A stretch of 64,000 nucleotides of DNA from the NCBI RefSeq assembly GCF_022539505.1, contig NC_061512.1, positions 151,449,962-151,513,961 of the forward strand. The letters run 5' to 3'. The position numbers and the translations under genes are program-made. The number at the start of each line of letters is the position of its first letter. Position 1 is the stretch's first letter. Shown one piece after another: positions 46,668 to 57,987 of the stretch. The notes under the pieces are model-generated. The model was given only the letters and a program-made list of their open reading frames with translations. It was not told where the DNA came from and searched no databases. This DNA is from Lolium rigidum. Its lineage: Eukaryota > Streptophyta > Magnoliopsida > Poales > Poaceae.

Positions 46668-47182
46668 ATCTCCCTACCTACCCAATGAATCTTGCTCATA
46701 CTTTGAGGAGTGTTGGAGGAGACCCTGATCTATCGATCTACCAAGAGGGTTTTCACCGATTCGTGCTAGTCCTTAGTGGATCTTGTTGGTAGGGTTCCTA
46801 TGGTGGGATCTTGGATGAAGTGCTCCTATGGAGGCTAGCTTGGAGTTGTGCTAGCCCCATAGGGTGTTGGGAGCCTCCTAGTGTTGGGGAGCTCGCCCCA
46901 ACCTTGTGAAGGAACCACCGCCTCGACCGGTGCCTTAGTGGAGAAAAGGGAGCCCCTTTGTGGAGCTCTCTTGAGGAAGAAGGTGAGGCCTTCCTTCGTG
47001 GTGTGGCCGCCTAGTCTCTTGTGTGAGACTAGCACCTCCTCAACGCAGACGTACTCCCTCTTGTGGGAGGAACTGCGGGAAACAAATCCTCGCCTCGAAT
47101 CCGCGCCCTCCGGTTGTCCCGTTCCTCATCTTTGTTATTGTTGTTTGGTTCCTTTACTTGTTGCACTAGCCTAGGATCATAC
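46668..47182. other. Unassigned sequence, probably LTR-derived
   Basis: GC-balanced sequence between LTR H and copia LTR K. The ending TTGTTGCACTAGCCTAGG and the style of repeats suggest the tail of another LTR, but no boundary or family is clear. A 97-codon ORF (46881-47174) has no domain. Confidence 0.4.
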
Positions 47183-48127
47183 TGATGGGATTCTTAGCAT
47201 AGAAAACAAAAACTTTCCTACCTCAAGAACGAATAATAAGCCAAGATCCAATCTAGAAGATGGTAGCAACGAGAAGATCATGAGACTAACCCTCGAAGAT
47301 TTCCAAAGCCTACGAGATTAGATCTTGTTGTTGATGTAGTCAATCACTTACCGCTTTCAAAAGCGCGTAGAAGATCTTGATGGTGCCACAGTCGGGAAGC
47401 ACCTCCGTACTCGGTCACACGTTCGATGTTGATGACGACGTCCTTCTCCCCGTTCCAGCGGGCAGCGGGAGTAGTACATCCTCCTCGGAATCCCGCCAGC
47501 ACGACGGCGTGGTGGCGGTGGTGGTGGAGATCTCCGGCAGGGCTCCGCCTAAGCACCGTGGGAGAAGATGGAGGAGGGGAGAGGCTAGGGTTTGGGAGAG
47601 GGGGGGCTGTTTGGGCGCCGGCCTTGGGGAGCCGTAGGTGGTGCGGCCAACTTGTGTAGGCTGCCCTCTCCCTCTCCTCCTCATTATATAGGTGGAACAC
47701 CCAAGGGTTTGCCCAAAGATTGGAATAAGACCCCAATTCAAAAATTGCCATATGGACGAAACCTAGAGGGACAGGGACTCTCCCTTTCCCCCTTGCTTGG
47801 CCGGCCAAGGAGGTGGAGTCCACCATGGACTCCACCCTCCCACTTGGTTGGCTGGTTAGGGTTGGTGGAGTCCCTCCGGGACTCCTCCTTCCATAGTGAT
47901 TCATTCTAGATGATTCCAAAAAACAACCTTCCATAAATTCAACGGACCATTCCCAAACTTGGAAAGTGACTTCCTATATATGAATATTATTCTCCGGACC
48001 ATTCCGGACCTCCTCGTGATGTCCTGGATCCCATCTGAGACTCCGAACAAAACTTCGAACTCCATTCCATATTTCATATCTACTTAAAACAACATCAAAC
48101 CTTAAGTGTGTCACCCTACGGTTCGTG
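47183..48127 (-). repeat. Element K: copia 3' LTR, part (minus strand)
   Basis: The reverse complement ends ...GAATCCCATCA at 47183, without a primer site beyond it, so it is a 3' LTR. It is cut at 48127 (GGTTCGTG, from an original GGTTCGCG) by the plus-strand LTR of element L. Its U3/R region matches the LTR at 51154-51660 much better than that of L, so these two probably are the LTR pair of one BARE/Angela-like element. ORFs across it (47344-47934) are LTR frames. Confidence 0.8.
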
Positions 48128-49181
48128 TGTTGGAGATATGCCCAAGAGGCAATAATAAAATGGTTATTATAATATATCTTTGTGTTTATGATAATGTTTG
48201 CATACCATGCTATAATTGTATTAACCGAAACATTTATACATGTGTGTTATGTAAACAACAAGGAGTCCCTAGTAAGCCTCTTGAATAACTAGCTTGTTGA
48301 TTAATAGACGATCATGGTTTCGTGATCATGAACATTGGATGTTATTAATAACAAGGTTATGTCATTGATGAATGATGTAATGGACACACCCAATTAAGCG
48401 TAGCATAAGATCACGTCATTAAGTTCATTTGCTATAAGCTTTCGATACATAGTTACCTAGTCCTTCGACCATGAGATCATGTAAATCACTTATGCCGGAA
48501 AGGTACTTTGATTACATCAAACGCCACTGCGTAAATGGGTGGTTATAAAGGTGGGATTAAGTATTCGGAAAGTATGAGTTGAGGCATATGGATCAAGAGT
48601 GGGATATTGTCCATCCCGATGACGGATAGATATACTCTGGGCCCTCTCGGTGGAATGACGTCTAATTAGCTTGCAAGCATATGAATGGTTCATAAGAGAT
48701 GACATACTACGGTACGAGTAAAGAGTACTTGTCAGGAGACGAGATTGAACGAGGTATAGAGATACCGATGATCAAACCTCGGACAAGTAAAATATCGCGT
48801 GACAAAGGGAATCGGTATCGTATGTAAATGGTTCAATCGATCACTAAGTCATCATTGAATATGTGGGAGCCATTATGGATCTCCAGATCCCGCTATTGGT
48901 TATTGGTCGGAGAGAGGTCTCAACCATGTCTGCATAGTTCGCGAACCGTAGGGTGACACACTTAAGGTTTGATGTCGTTTAAGTATATATGGAATATGGA
49001 ATGGAGTTCGAAGTTTTATTCGGAGTCTCGGATGGGATCCAGGACATCACGAGGAGTTCCGGAATGGTCCGGAGAATAAGATTCATGTATAGGAAGTCAT
49101 TTTCCAAGTTTGAAAATGATCCGGTGCATTTATGGAAGGTTCTAGAAGTTCGAGAAAAGTCCGGAAGAAATCACCATGGAA

Positions 49182-49256
49182 GGTGGAGTCCCAGGTGGAC
49201 TCCACCTAGCATGGCCGGCCAACCCTAAGGGGGAGGAGTCCCAGGTGGACTCCACC
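49182..49256 (+). promoter_or_regulatory. Paired GGTGGAGTCC palindromes in copia U3
   Basis: GGTGGAGTCC-N5-GGACTCCACC at 49182-49206, with a near copy at 49232-49256 about 150 bases upstream of the TATA box. The same palindrome occurs at 47812-47836 (K) and 54749-54773 (N), so it is conserved between subfamilies. A role as enhancer or protein-binding site is inference. Confidence 0.5.
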
Positions 49257-49408
49257 ATGGTGGTCGGCCAACCCCCCTCCCCCCCAAGGAAAGGTGGAAG
49301 TCCCACCTTGAGTAGGAGTCCCATCTTGAGTAGGTTTCGTCCTTATGGCAAGTTTTGGTTTCGGGTCTTATTCGAAGACTTGTAGTCTAACTCTTGGGGG
49401 TTTCCACC

Positions 49409-49416
49409 TATAAAAA
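49409..49416 (+). promoter_or_regulatory. TATA box of copia LTR L
   Basis: TATAAAAA followed by GAGGGGCAAGGGG, the usual plant LTR promoter core. Confidence 0.65.
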
Positions 49417-49916
49417 GAGGGGCAAGGGGAGGGGGCCGGCCACTCAAGCCACCACCTTAGCCGCACCCCCTTGAGGCCGGCGCCCAAGACCCCCCTCTCC
49501 CCAAACCCTAGCGCCCCTCCTCCACATACTACTCCCGCAGCGCATAGGCGAAGCCCTGCCGGAGTTCTCCACCACCAGCGCCACCACGCCGTCGTGCTGG
49601 CGGGATTCCGAGGAGGATCTACTACTTCCGCTGCCCGCTGGAATGGGGAGGAGGAAGTCGTCTTTATCAACACCGAACGTGTGACCGAGTACGGAGGTGT
49701 TGCCCGACTGTGGCACCGTCAAGATCTTCTACGCGCTTTTGAAAGCGGCAAGTGATCATCTTCTGCAACAACGAGATCTAATCTCGTAGGCTTTGGAAAT
49801 CTTCAAGGGTTAGTCTCGTGATCTTCTTATTGCTCCCATCTACTAGATTGCATCTTGGCTTGGTTTTCATTCTTGCGGTAGGAAATTTTTTGTTTTCTAT
49901 GCTACGAATCCCATCA

Positions 49917-51153
49917 GTGGTATCAGAGCCGTGTCTATGCATAGATTGGTTGCACGAGTAGAACACAATGGTTTTGTGGGCGTTGATGCTTTTTTTGCTT
50001 TTAGTTAGAGTACTTTGCATCTTGCGGGATGGTGGGATGAAGCGGCCCGGGCTAACTTTACATGACCGCGTTCATGAGACTTGCTCCACGCTCGACATGC
50101 AACTTGTATTGCATAAGTGGCTTTCCGGGTGTCTGTCTCTCTCACCATAGTGAAGATTCAATTTACTCTTTCTATTGACAACACTAGTATCACCGTTGTG
50201 GTTCATGTTCGTAGGTAGATTGGATCTTACTCGAAAACCCTAAACCACGTAAAATATGCAAACCAAATTAGAGGCGTCTAACTTGTTTTTGCAGGGTTTG
50301 GTGATGTGATATGGCCATGATGTGACGATGAATATGTATGAGACGATCATTATTGTATTGTGGAAACCGGCAGGAGCCTTATGGTTGTATTTATATTTCA
50401 TGTAATAGTATTATTTCAAAGTAGTTGTAATAGTTGCTACATGCGATGAACAACCATGAAGACGGCGCCATGGACCTTGACGCTACGCCGACGATGATGG
50501 AGATCATGCCTGTTGATGATGCAGATCATGTCCGTGCTTTGATGATCTGCTTCATCAACGGGCATGATCTCCATCATCGTCGGCGTAGCGTCAAGGTCCA
50601 TGGCGCCGTCTTCATGGTTGTTCATCGCATGTAGCAACTATTACAACTAGTTTGAAATAATACTATTACATGAAATATAAGGACAACCATAAGGCTCCTT
50701 CCGGTTGTCACAATACAATAATTATTATCTCATACATATTCATCATCACATCATGGCCATATCACATCACCAAACCCTGCAAAAACAAGTTAGACGCCTC
50801 TAATTTGGTTTGCATATTTTACGTGGTTTAGGGTTTTCGAGCAAGATCCAATCTACCTATGAACATGAACCACAACGGTGATACTAGTGTTGTCAATAGA
50901 AAGAGTAAATTGAATCTTCACTATGGTGAGAGATACAGACACCCGCAAAGCCACTTATGCAATCCAAGTTGCATGTCGAGCGTGGAGCAAGTCTCATGAA
51001 CGCGGTCATGTAAAGTTAGCCCGGGCCGCTTCATCCCACCATCCCGCAAGATGCAAAGTACACGAACTAAAGACAACAAATCATCAACGTCCACAAAACC
51101 ATTGTGTTCTACTCGTGCAACCAATCTATGCATACACCTGGCTCTGATACCAC
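49917..51153. repeat. 1.2 kb palindrome of two copia leaders
   Basis: Left arm 49917-50529 is the 5' leader of element L (+); right arm 50542-51153 is the inverted leader of element K (-). Both start with a tRNA-Met primer site (49918-49931 and 51140-51152) and are about 95% identical by eye. The 12-base centre GTCCGTGCTTTG lies at 50530-50541. A 66-codon ORF appears in mirror image on both strands near the centre (50434-50637) and simply reflects the palindrome. Gag and pol of both elements are missing. Confidence 0.88.
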
Positions 51154-51660
51154 TGATGGGATTCGTAGCATAGAAAACAAAAAATTTCCTACCGCAAGAA
51201 CGAATAACAAGCCAAGATCCAATCTAGAAGATGGTAGCAACGAGAAGATCATGAGACTAACCCTCGAAGATTTCCAAAGCCTACGAGATTAGATCTCGTT
51301 GTTGCTGTAGTCGATCACTTGCCGCTTTCAAAAGCGCGTAGAAGATCTTGACGGTGCCATAGTCGGGCAGCACCTCCGTACTCGATCACACGTTCGGTGT
51401 TGATGATGATGTCCTTCTCCCTGTTCCAGCGGGCAGCGGAAGTAGTAGATCCTCCTCGGAATCCCGCCAGCACGACGGCGTGGTGGCGGTGGTGGTGGAG
51501 ATCTCCGGCAGGGCTTCGCCTAAGCACCGTGGGAGAAGATGGAGGAGGGGAGAGGCTAGGGTTTGGGAGAGGGGGGCTGTTTGGGCGCCGGCCTTGGGGA
51601 GCCCTAGGTGGTGCGGCCAACTTGTGTAGGCTGCCCCCTCCCTCTCCTCCTCATTATATA
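51154..51660 (-). repeat. Element K: copia 5' LTR, 3' part (minus strand)
   Basis: The reverse complement ends ...GAATCCCATCA at 51154, next to the primer site of K. It is cut at 51660 in its TATA region (CATTATATA) by element M. About 20 differences from 47183-48127 over 507 bases by eye. Confidence 0.82.
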
Positions 51661-54041
51661 TGTAACATCCCAAATTTCAAATAAAGGAAGAAGAAGAATT
51701 TAATTGTCCAAAATTTGGAACTAACAAAAACTTTTATTTGCATATAGTGCTATGCATAGGACTTGTGCATTTTTGGTGTGATATGCCATGATGATTGATT
51801 TTGTGTTTATGTACTCAACCCTAAAACCCTAAATTGATCTTGAGAAGATCACAAAATGAAATCAAAGAAAAAGAAAAGAAATACAATGGAAAACTCTAAA
51901 ACCTCACATATGGTTTATGCCATTTTTGAAAATCTTTACCCTAGACCAAATTGACTTTCACCATTAGTTGTAATATGTTACTAAACACTTATTACCACTT
52001 TTGGAATCAAAGAAACTCAAATCAAATCAAATTTGAACTCAAATTTTGATCACATGTAATAATGGTCAATTCTGCCATTTGCAATCTGGTCACTACTTTG
52101 AGCCCCTGGATTTCAAGATTTTCAAACCAAATAAATCCAATCCTTTGCACCTCATCCTAGTACACATCAAGGTGAACAACTTTTGTAAAGACTACCATAT
52201 AAAATTCACCCTGTATCAAAAACTATGCTCATGCAAAGTTGAGACTTTTTAACAAATTCAACAATCTCACACTTTGCAAATTTTGCATTTCTTTTATTTT
52301 TAAAATTCCACCACCACCATTGTGTGTCTCTGGTCATTTGCAACTCATACAAACAACTCAATTTAAAATTTTGGAAGTGCATGACATAGAGCAAGTTTGA
52401 CAAAATTTTGGAATTTCAAATAGGATCAAATCCAAAACACTATTTGGAATAGTGTTGGCCAACCCTACCTCTCACACTTGTGCTCTACATTGTCCCTTGG
52501 TTCCCTCTCAAGCTAGCCAGGGTATAGAAACCCTAAGAGGAGAGAACACATGGCTATGCCATGGCCATGCCGGCCATGGGCACCATGTCCACTCTCCCCT
52601 CTCCTCCTTCCTCCACCAGCCCTGGCCACCGTGCCATTTCTCGCCACCTCGCCCTACTTCAACCGCCTACACACGCCCTGGTCGAGGAGGAGCACGATAG
52701 CCGCCGGACAACGCGCGCCCAGAACGGCCAGGCCATGCCGACGCCGTCGCGCGCATGCCCGCAGACACGCACTGGACACGCGCCGCACCGCCACCTCGCG
52801 CAGCCTCTGGACCCCCTCTCTGCACGTCGAGCACCGCCATGCCACCGCGATGCCGCCAGACAACCTCGCGACACCAACCCGTGCCCGCCGCCACCGGAGA
52901 CAAGGACGAAATCCCGCCACTGCCGCGCCAGAACTCGCGACCACCAGACCAAGTTGGGCACCGCCTACCCTAGCTGTCGCCACCCAGAGGACCGCCATGA
53001 TGCACTGAGCAGTGCGCCGCCCTCGCCTAGCCCAATAGCTCGCCGGAGAAGCCGCGCCCATGTCAAGTTCGCCGCAGCACCCACGGCCACTTCCGCGCCT
53101 ATAAAAGGAGACTCACATTCATCGATCTCTGCACACTAGCACCCTCACCTCTTCTCCCTCGACCTCCTCCGCTACTCCACTGCCTCGATTAGCCACCACC
53201 GCCGCTCAATTTCCACCTCACTGCCGTACGCCGCCGCGGAAGCTCGCTGCCGATTGGAGCCGCCCCAGGACAAGCCGCCGGTACCAGAAGCCTCGCCGTC
53301 GTCTATCGCTTCGTCGAGCATACTGCCCACCACCGCTGGAGCCACGGTGAGCTCTCCGACCCCCTAGCGCCGCCGCTCCAGTGAGAGCTTCTCGCCGGCG
53401 ACGACGATGAACCCTAGCCGTCCGATCTGCCTCTAATCCTACGCCTCACACGCCCCGTACCGTTTCACTGTGTAATGAGTGACTGACGGGTGGAGCCCAC
53501 CGTCAGACAGCCCACGCGTGCGTGGACGCGTGGTGGGCTGGACTTTGTCTGTTTAAATGATTTGGGCCCGTTTAGTTTCCCGCCGGCCCGTTAATTCAAA
53601 TTAGGATTTCCTAGTTTAATTCAAATTCAATACTGGCCCTGTTTTCAAAATTGAATAGATTCAAATTGGCCCAACCAAAGTTGGTGAATTTTATACCATT
53701 GGAAAGCTAATGAAAATATCTACACAACCCCACTGGTCTCACTGTGAGATTCATTGTTGAAATAATGTGAAAAAAGGATAAGCAGGGACTTTTGCACATT
53801 CAAATATTTATTAAAAATCAACCAAAAGTGATATTAAGTTGAATTCAACTCTCATAGCTCACATTTCACTTACACTAATTGTTTCTGCAAAAATATGGTG
53901 TGGTTACTTTGAGTGATCATGGCCTAGTTTAAATAAAGGACTATATGGCTATTGTAGTCAAGTGATATTGTCCAAAACTATTATGTAAATCATATGAAGT
54001 GTTTTGCTTCATTTAAATCTTGTTCCAAGTACTTTCATATG
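51661..54041 (+). repeat. Element M: LTR related to element A, truncated
   Basis: Begins TGTAACATCCCAAATTTC after ATATA (51656-51660), inserted in the TATA box of LTR K. It follows the same plan as element A's LTR (AT-rich flank, GC-rich block 52560-53600, TATA at 53100, AT-rich tail) but is clearly diverged, so it is another subfamily. Cut at 54041 by copia LTR N. ORFs in the GC block on both strands have no domain. Confidence 0.8.
53100..53107 (+). promoter_or_regulatory. TATA box of LTR M
   Basis: TATAAAAG in the GC-rich block, at a place comparable to 4781-4790 of element A. Confidence 0.6.
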
Positions 54042-54969
54042 TGTAGGATAACGTTGCATAGAAAACAAAAATTTTCCTACCGCGAACACGCAATCCAAAC
54101 CAAGATGCAATCTAGAAGACGGTAGCAACGAGGGGGTATCGAGTCTCACCCTTAAAGAGATTCCAAAGCCTACAAGATGAGGCTCTTGTTGCTGCGGTAG
54201 ACGTTCACTTGCCGCTTGCAAAAGCGCGTAGAAGATCTTGATCACGATCGGTTCCGGCGCCACGAACGGGCAGCACCTCCGTACTCGGTCACACGTTCGG
54301 TTGTTGATGAAGACGACGTCCACCTCCCCGTTCCAGCGGGCAGCGGAAGTAGTAGCTCCTCTTGAATCCGACAGCACGACGGCGTGGTGTCGGTGGCGGT
54401 GAAGAAGTCCGGCGGAGCTTCGCTAAGCTATGCGGGCAATATGGAGGAGAGGAGCTTGGCTAGGGTTTGGGAGGGGTGGCCGGCCACTCTATGGGGGCGG
54501 CCAGCTTGTGGTCTTGGGGTGGCCGGCCCCCTCCCTTGGCCCCTCATTATATAGGTGGATCCCAAGTGTTGGTGTCCAAGTCTTCGAATAAGACCCGAAA
54601 CCAAAACCTTCCATAAGAGGGGAAACCTAGCCCAACTAGGACTCCCACCCAAAGGGTGGGATTTCCACCTCCCATGTGGGGGTTGGCCGGCCCCCTAAGG
54701 GGGAGTCCACTTGGGACTCCTCCCCCACTAGGGTTGGCCGGCCATGGAGGTGGAGTCCCATGTGGACTCCACCTTCCTTGGTGGTTTCTTCCGGACTTTT
54801 CTAGAACCTTCTAGAACCTTCCATAGAACCTTCCGTGACATTTTATTCACATAAAATGACATCCTATATATGAATCTTATTCTCCGGACCATTCCGGAAC
54901 TCCTCGTGATGTCCGGGATCACATCCGGGACTTCGAACAAATATTCCAACTCCATTCCATATTCAAGAA
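54042..54969 (-). repeat. Element N: copia LTR fragment (minus strand)
   Basis: The reverse complement ends GCAACGTTATCCTACA at 54042 and runs back to TTGAATATGG near 54969, where Tat element P is inserted. It belongs to the same copia group as K and L but a different subfamily, with a distinct LTR end. ATATG (54037-54041) would be its left target duplication. Confidence 0.78.
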
Positions 54970-55670
54970 TGTTGGGGGGATGACCCCCGGTATGCCAAAG
55001 GCATGCCAAACCGGATGGTTTGAGCCATGAGGATACCGGTTAGACGTTCATGCCGGAGTCTAAGATAGGCATTTGGCTGAACAGGCTAAGCCGGTATCCT
55101 CATAAGAGGGATACCGGAACCGGATAGAAAAGGTACCGGGCCACCGGAAGGAAGGGCTTGTCGGCAAAGCTGGTCAAAGATTCTCTCCAGAGCTAGAAGA
55201 CAAAGATGAGCTAAGCAAAGTAACTTTAGACGAAGGGCTGACGATAAAGAGAAGGATGACGGTCAAAGAAGGCTGGAGGACGTCGGCGCCCCGATTAAAG
55301 AGGACTCCGGTGTCTTCTATGATTAAAGTAGCTTTGTAAAGTAGTTTGTCTAGTCAAAGATGCCATTAGGGTTTCTTCCGGTGTAAGCCACCCTCTCCCC
55401 TATATAAGGAGAGGGAGTACGCCTCCTACGAGCGCGAGACCACGAGAGATAGAGAAAAACTTGTAACTTGTGTGAATCAATGAACATGGTGATCTAGAGC
55501 GAGTTCTTCCTTGTGTCTTTCTTCTTCAACCTCTGGCCCTGGCCGAGTTCTTGAGGAAACCATCCGGAAGTTCATCACACCTGATCACAAACCCTCCCCC
55601 GAATCCTCTTGCGTCCATTCGGCCCCAACTTAAGCCATCCTATGGCATCTGCTCGTTCACCACGACGACA
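54970..55670 (+). repeat. Element P 5' LTR (~701 bp)
   Basis: Starts TGTTGGGGGGATGACCCCC in LTR N and ends CACGACGACA two bases before the primer site. The first 45 bases contain two small hairpins (GGGGG/CCCCC and GGTATGCC/GGCATGCC). The 3' LTR is not available to confirm the end. Confidence 0.8.
55401..55408 (+). promoter_or_regulatory. TATA box of element P LTR
   Basis: TATATAAG followed by GAGAGGGAGTACGCC. Confidence 0.65.
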
Positions 55671-57987
55671 GTTGGCGCCCACCGTGGGGCATGAAGTGGC
55701 GCATGCTGGAATAAACATTCGGGCGGGCCTCCTCGAGTTCGCCGGCGAGCGGACAGTGTCTGCGCTCGTCCAGAGCTTCTACTCCATCGACTTCATCAAC
55801 GACAACGCGGGCTGCTTCGCCAACGGCGGCATCTTCCCCAAGAACGGCCGCATCATCGAGTTTGGCAGCCACCGCGTCTACTTCGGCACCGTCCCTGTGC
55901 GCCAGCGCCTCTCGCCGGTGCTGGTGGCATCGGACCCGCCAAGATGGCTCTGTGCTGGTCGCGCCGCCGGCAGCGTCGAGGTAATGATGACCGGTGTGGC
56001 TGGTGCAGGAAAGGAGGTTGCGGCTGAAGGTGCTGGTCGCGCGGTTTCGACCCGTGCGACTAAGCCACCGCTGGAGCGCGACGCAGGCGCAGCGGGAGCA
56101 TCTTCCGCACCACCGGCAACGCCTCTCCAAGCGGCGATGAACGCGCTGGCAACCCCCATCGCGCAGAACATCGACCCGGCAGCGGCTCAGGCGGAGCTGG
56201 AGGCGCAGCGCCTGAGGATACTCGAGAGCGGCAAAGACGTCGTCAAGGCGCAGCGCGAGCTGAACCTAACCGTACGTGAGTATAACGCTGCTCATGGCTT
56301 TGCTTACGTTAGCGCTCATGCTGCTAGGATACCGGAAAACCGGCTTAAGGCTCGCAATCTAGATCGGGATTTGCGTAAGGAAGTTCTTACCGGCAAGAGT
56401 ACCTCCGCATCCGTTAGCATTGTAGAGAAGCCTAAGTACGAGTAGTCCGGATAAAACCATAAAAGCTGCTAAGGCTGCTGTAGATCCGTGTGACTCGCTT
56501 ACCGGAGAGGCTCGGCAAAGCAACAAGAGCGTGTCGGAGAGCTGCTAGATACTGTAGAGCAGCAGAACGCTGAGCAGCTGGCTAAGCTGAACAAGGCTAT
56601 AGCCTCGAAATCCGCGCGTTCAACAAAGAATGCCGGAAACAAGTCCCATGGGCAGGCCTCGTCCCCTCATCCGGACAGAAGAAAAGAGAAAGAAGTGAAC
56701 GCACGGCAGATGACTGTGTATGATCCGGTTCTTGCCGGTAAACAAAAAGCCGGGCAACACGACGCCGGTAGAAAGAGCCAAGGGGCAGAGCGAGGCTACG
56801 CCAAGGAAGGCTATGCCGGAAACAATCATGCCGGTAGACATGAAACCGGGCAAAACTATCCGGCTGCAAGGGCAGCGTATGATGATGATGAGGAGGAGAT
56901 GCCTCCACCAAGGTACCGGCAGGCAAGGGCCGCGGCACCAGAACGTTACGATGAAGCCGATTCTACAAGACCGACAGCATACCGGAACCCGTTGGGGGAA
57001 CGCTTGGGAGAGAGATACTTACCGGAACGGGATGCGAGGCACCGTCTGGATAGAGTGTACTTGTCAGAAATGATCGAGGAGGAAGGTCCTCCAGGTCCTA
57101 AGTGTTTTGGCCCAAGAATCATGAGAGAAAAACCACCGGTTCGCAACTTTACGTTGCCCCGTGACACAAAAACATACGATGGCACTACGAAGCCGGAAGA
57201 TTGGCTCGCGGATTACGTGACCGCGGTATACGTCGCAGGCGGTGGAGGAACCGTAGCAGGAGGAGGAAACCGGCGTTGGGCCGTGAGGATCATACCATCG
57301 TTTTTGGTTGGACCGGCAAGAATCCGGCTAAACAACTTGCCGGCAGGAAGCATAAATGGCTGGCTGGATTTTGAGGAGGCTTTTGTGAGCAATTTCAGCA
57401 GCACCTATCAAAGGCCAAACAGGCCGCAGCAACTTGCTCTATGTGTGCAGCGCCCGAACGAAACAGACCGGGATTATCTGGCCCGGTGGAACACCACAAG
57501 GAACTCCTGTGAAGGGGTAATCGAGGCACAGGCCATTGCTTGGTTTAGCAGTGGGTGCAGAAGAGGTTCGCCGTTGTGGCAAAAGCTGCAGCGGAACATG
57601 CCGACAACGTTGGCAGAGATGATACGTGTGGCGGATAGCTATGCGTTGGGAGACCCAACGCAGCCGGCAGTGCAACCTGAACCGGAACAGCTACGCCAAG
57701 AGCAACACCGGGACAACCGGAACAACAAGAGGAGGGAAGATTTCCCGGATCGAAGGTATGGCTCGCAGCAAGTTGCTGCTGTGCAGGAAAACTCGATGCC
57801 GGCGGCAGCCAGAGGCAAAGAACCGGATCGCAGCCATGGGCGGGTCCAAAGAAACAATGGGTGGAAAAGAAACCCTGGGTCCAGAAAAGAAACTGGCAAG
57901 AACCCGCAAAATACACCATGGAAGCTGCCATGGACCAACCATGCCGATGGCACACACCGAATCCGGCACACCCGTCAAACCATCTGA
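55642..57987 (+). pseudogene. gag: gag of element P
   Basis: An ATG at 55642 lies inside the LTR end and its frame crosses the primer site, so the true start is uncertain. The N-terminal part (to the stop at 56443-56445) includes AGINIRAGLLEFAGERTVSA and a Glu/Ala-rich helix. After a disrupted stretch the same frame resumes near 56521 with a coiled coil (QQERVGELLDTVEQQNAEQL). The Retrotrans_gag capsid domain spans about 57130-57660, with NFTLPRDTKTYDG, GSINGWLDFEEAFVSNF and DRDYLARWN. The zinc-binding CRWH-x-H-x4-C element (CRWHTPNPAHPSNHLTKDC) is in the next frame, from about 57938, so a frameshift near 57850 separates it from capsid. Confidence 0.82.
55673..55690 (+). other. Primer-binding site of element P
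   Basis: TGGCGCCCACCGTGGGGC, the site typical of grass Tat/Grande/Retand elements. Confidence 0.88.

Larger units (their letters stand above)
48128..49916 (+). repeat. Element L: copia 5' LTR (1789 bp)
   Basis: Complete LTR from TGTTGGAGATATGCCC to GAATCCCATCA, followed by a primer site. The start resembles BARE/Angela-type LTRs of Triticeae. It has a TATA box at 49409 and two copies of a GGAGTCC-N5-GGACTCC palindrome near 49182-49256. Confidence 0.88.

Noticed and set aside
46881..47174. 97-codon ORF
   Set aside because: No domain, unassigned LTR-like sequence, no conserved partner.
47344..47934. 196-codon minus-strand ORF
   Set aside because: Falls within copia LTR K and its equivalents in L and N are broken; GC-rich LTR frame.
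50434..50637. 66-codon ORF present on both strands
   Set aside because: Mirror image produced by the palindrome centre; no initiation context or homology supports it.
52550..53139. Long overlapping ORFs rich in Arg, Pro and Ala
   Set aside because: GC-rich LTR core of element M, open in several frames on both strands at once.
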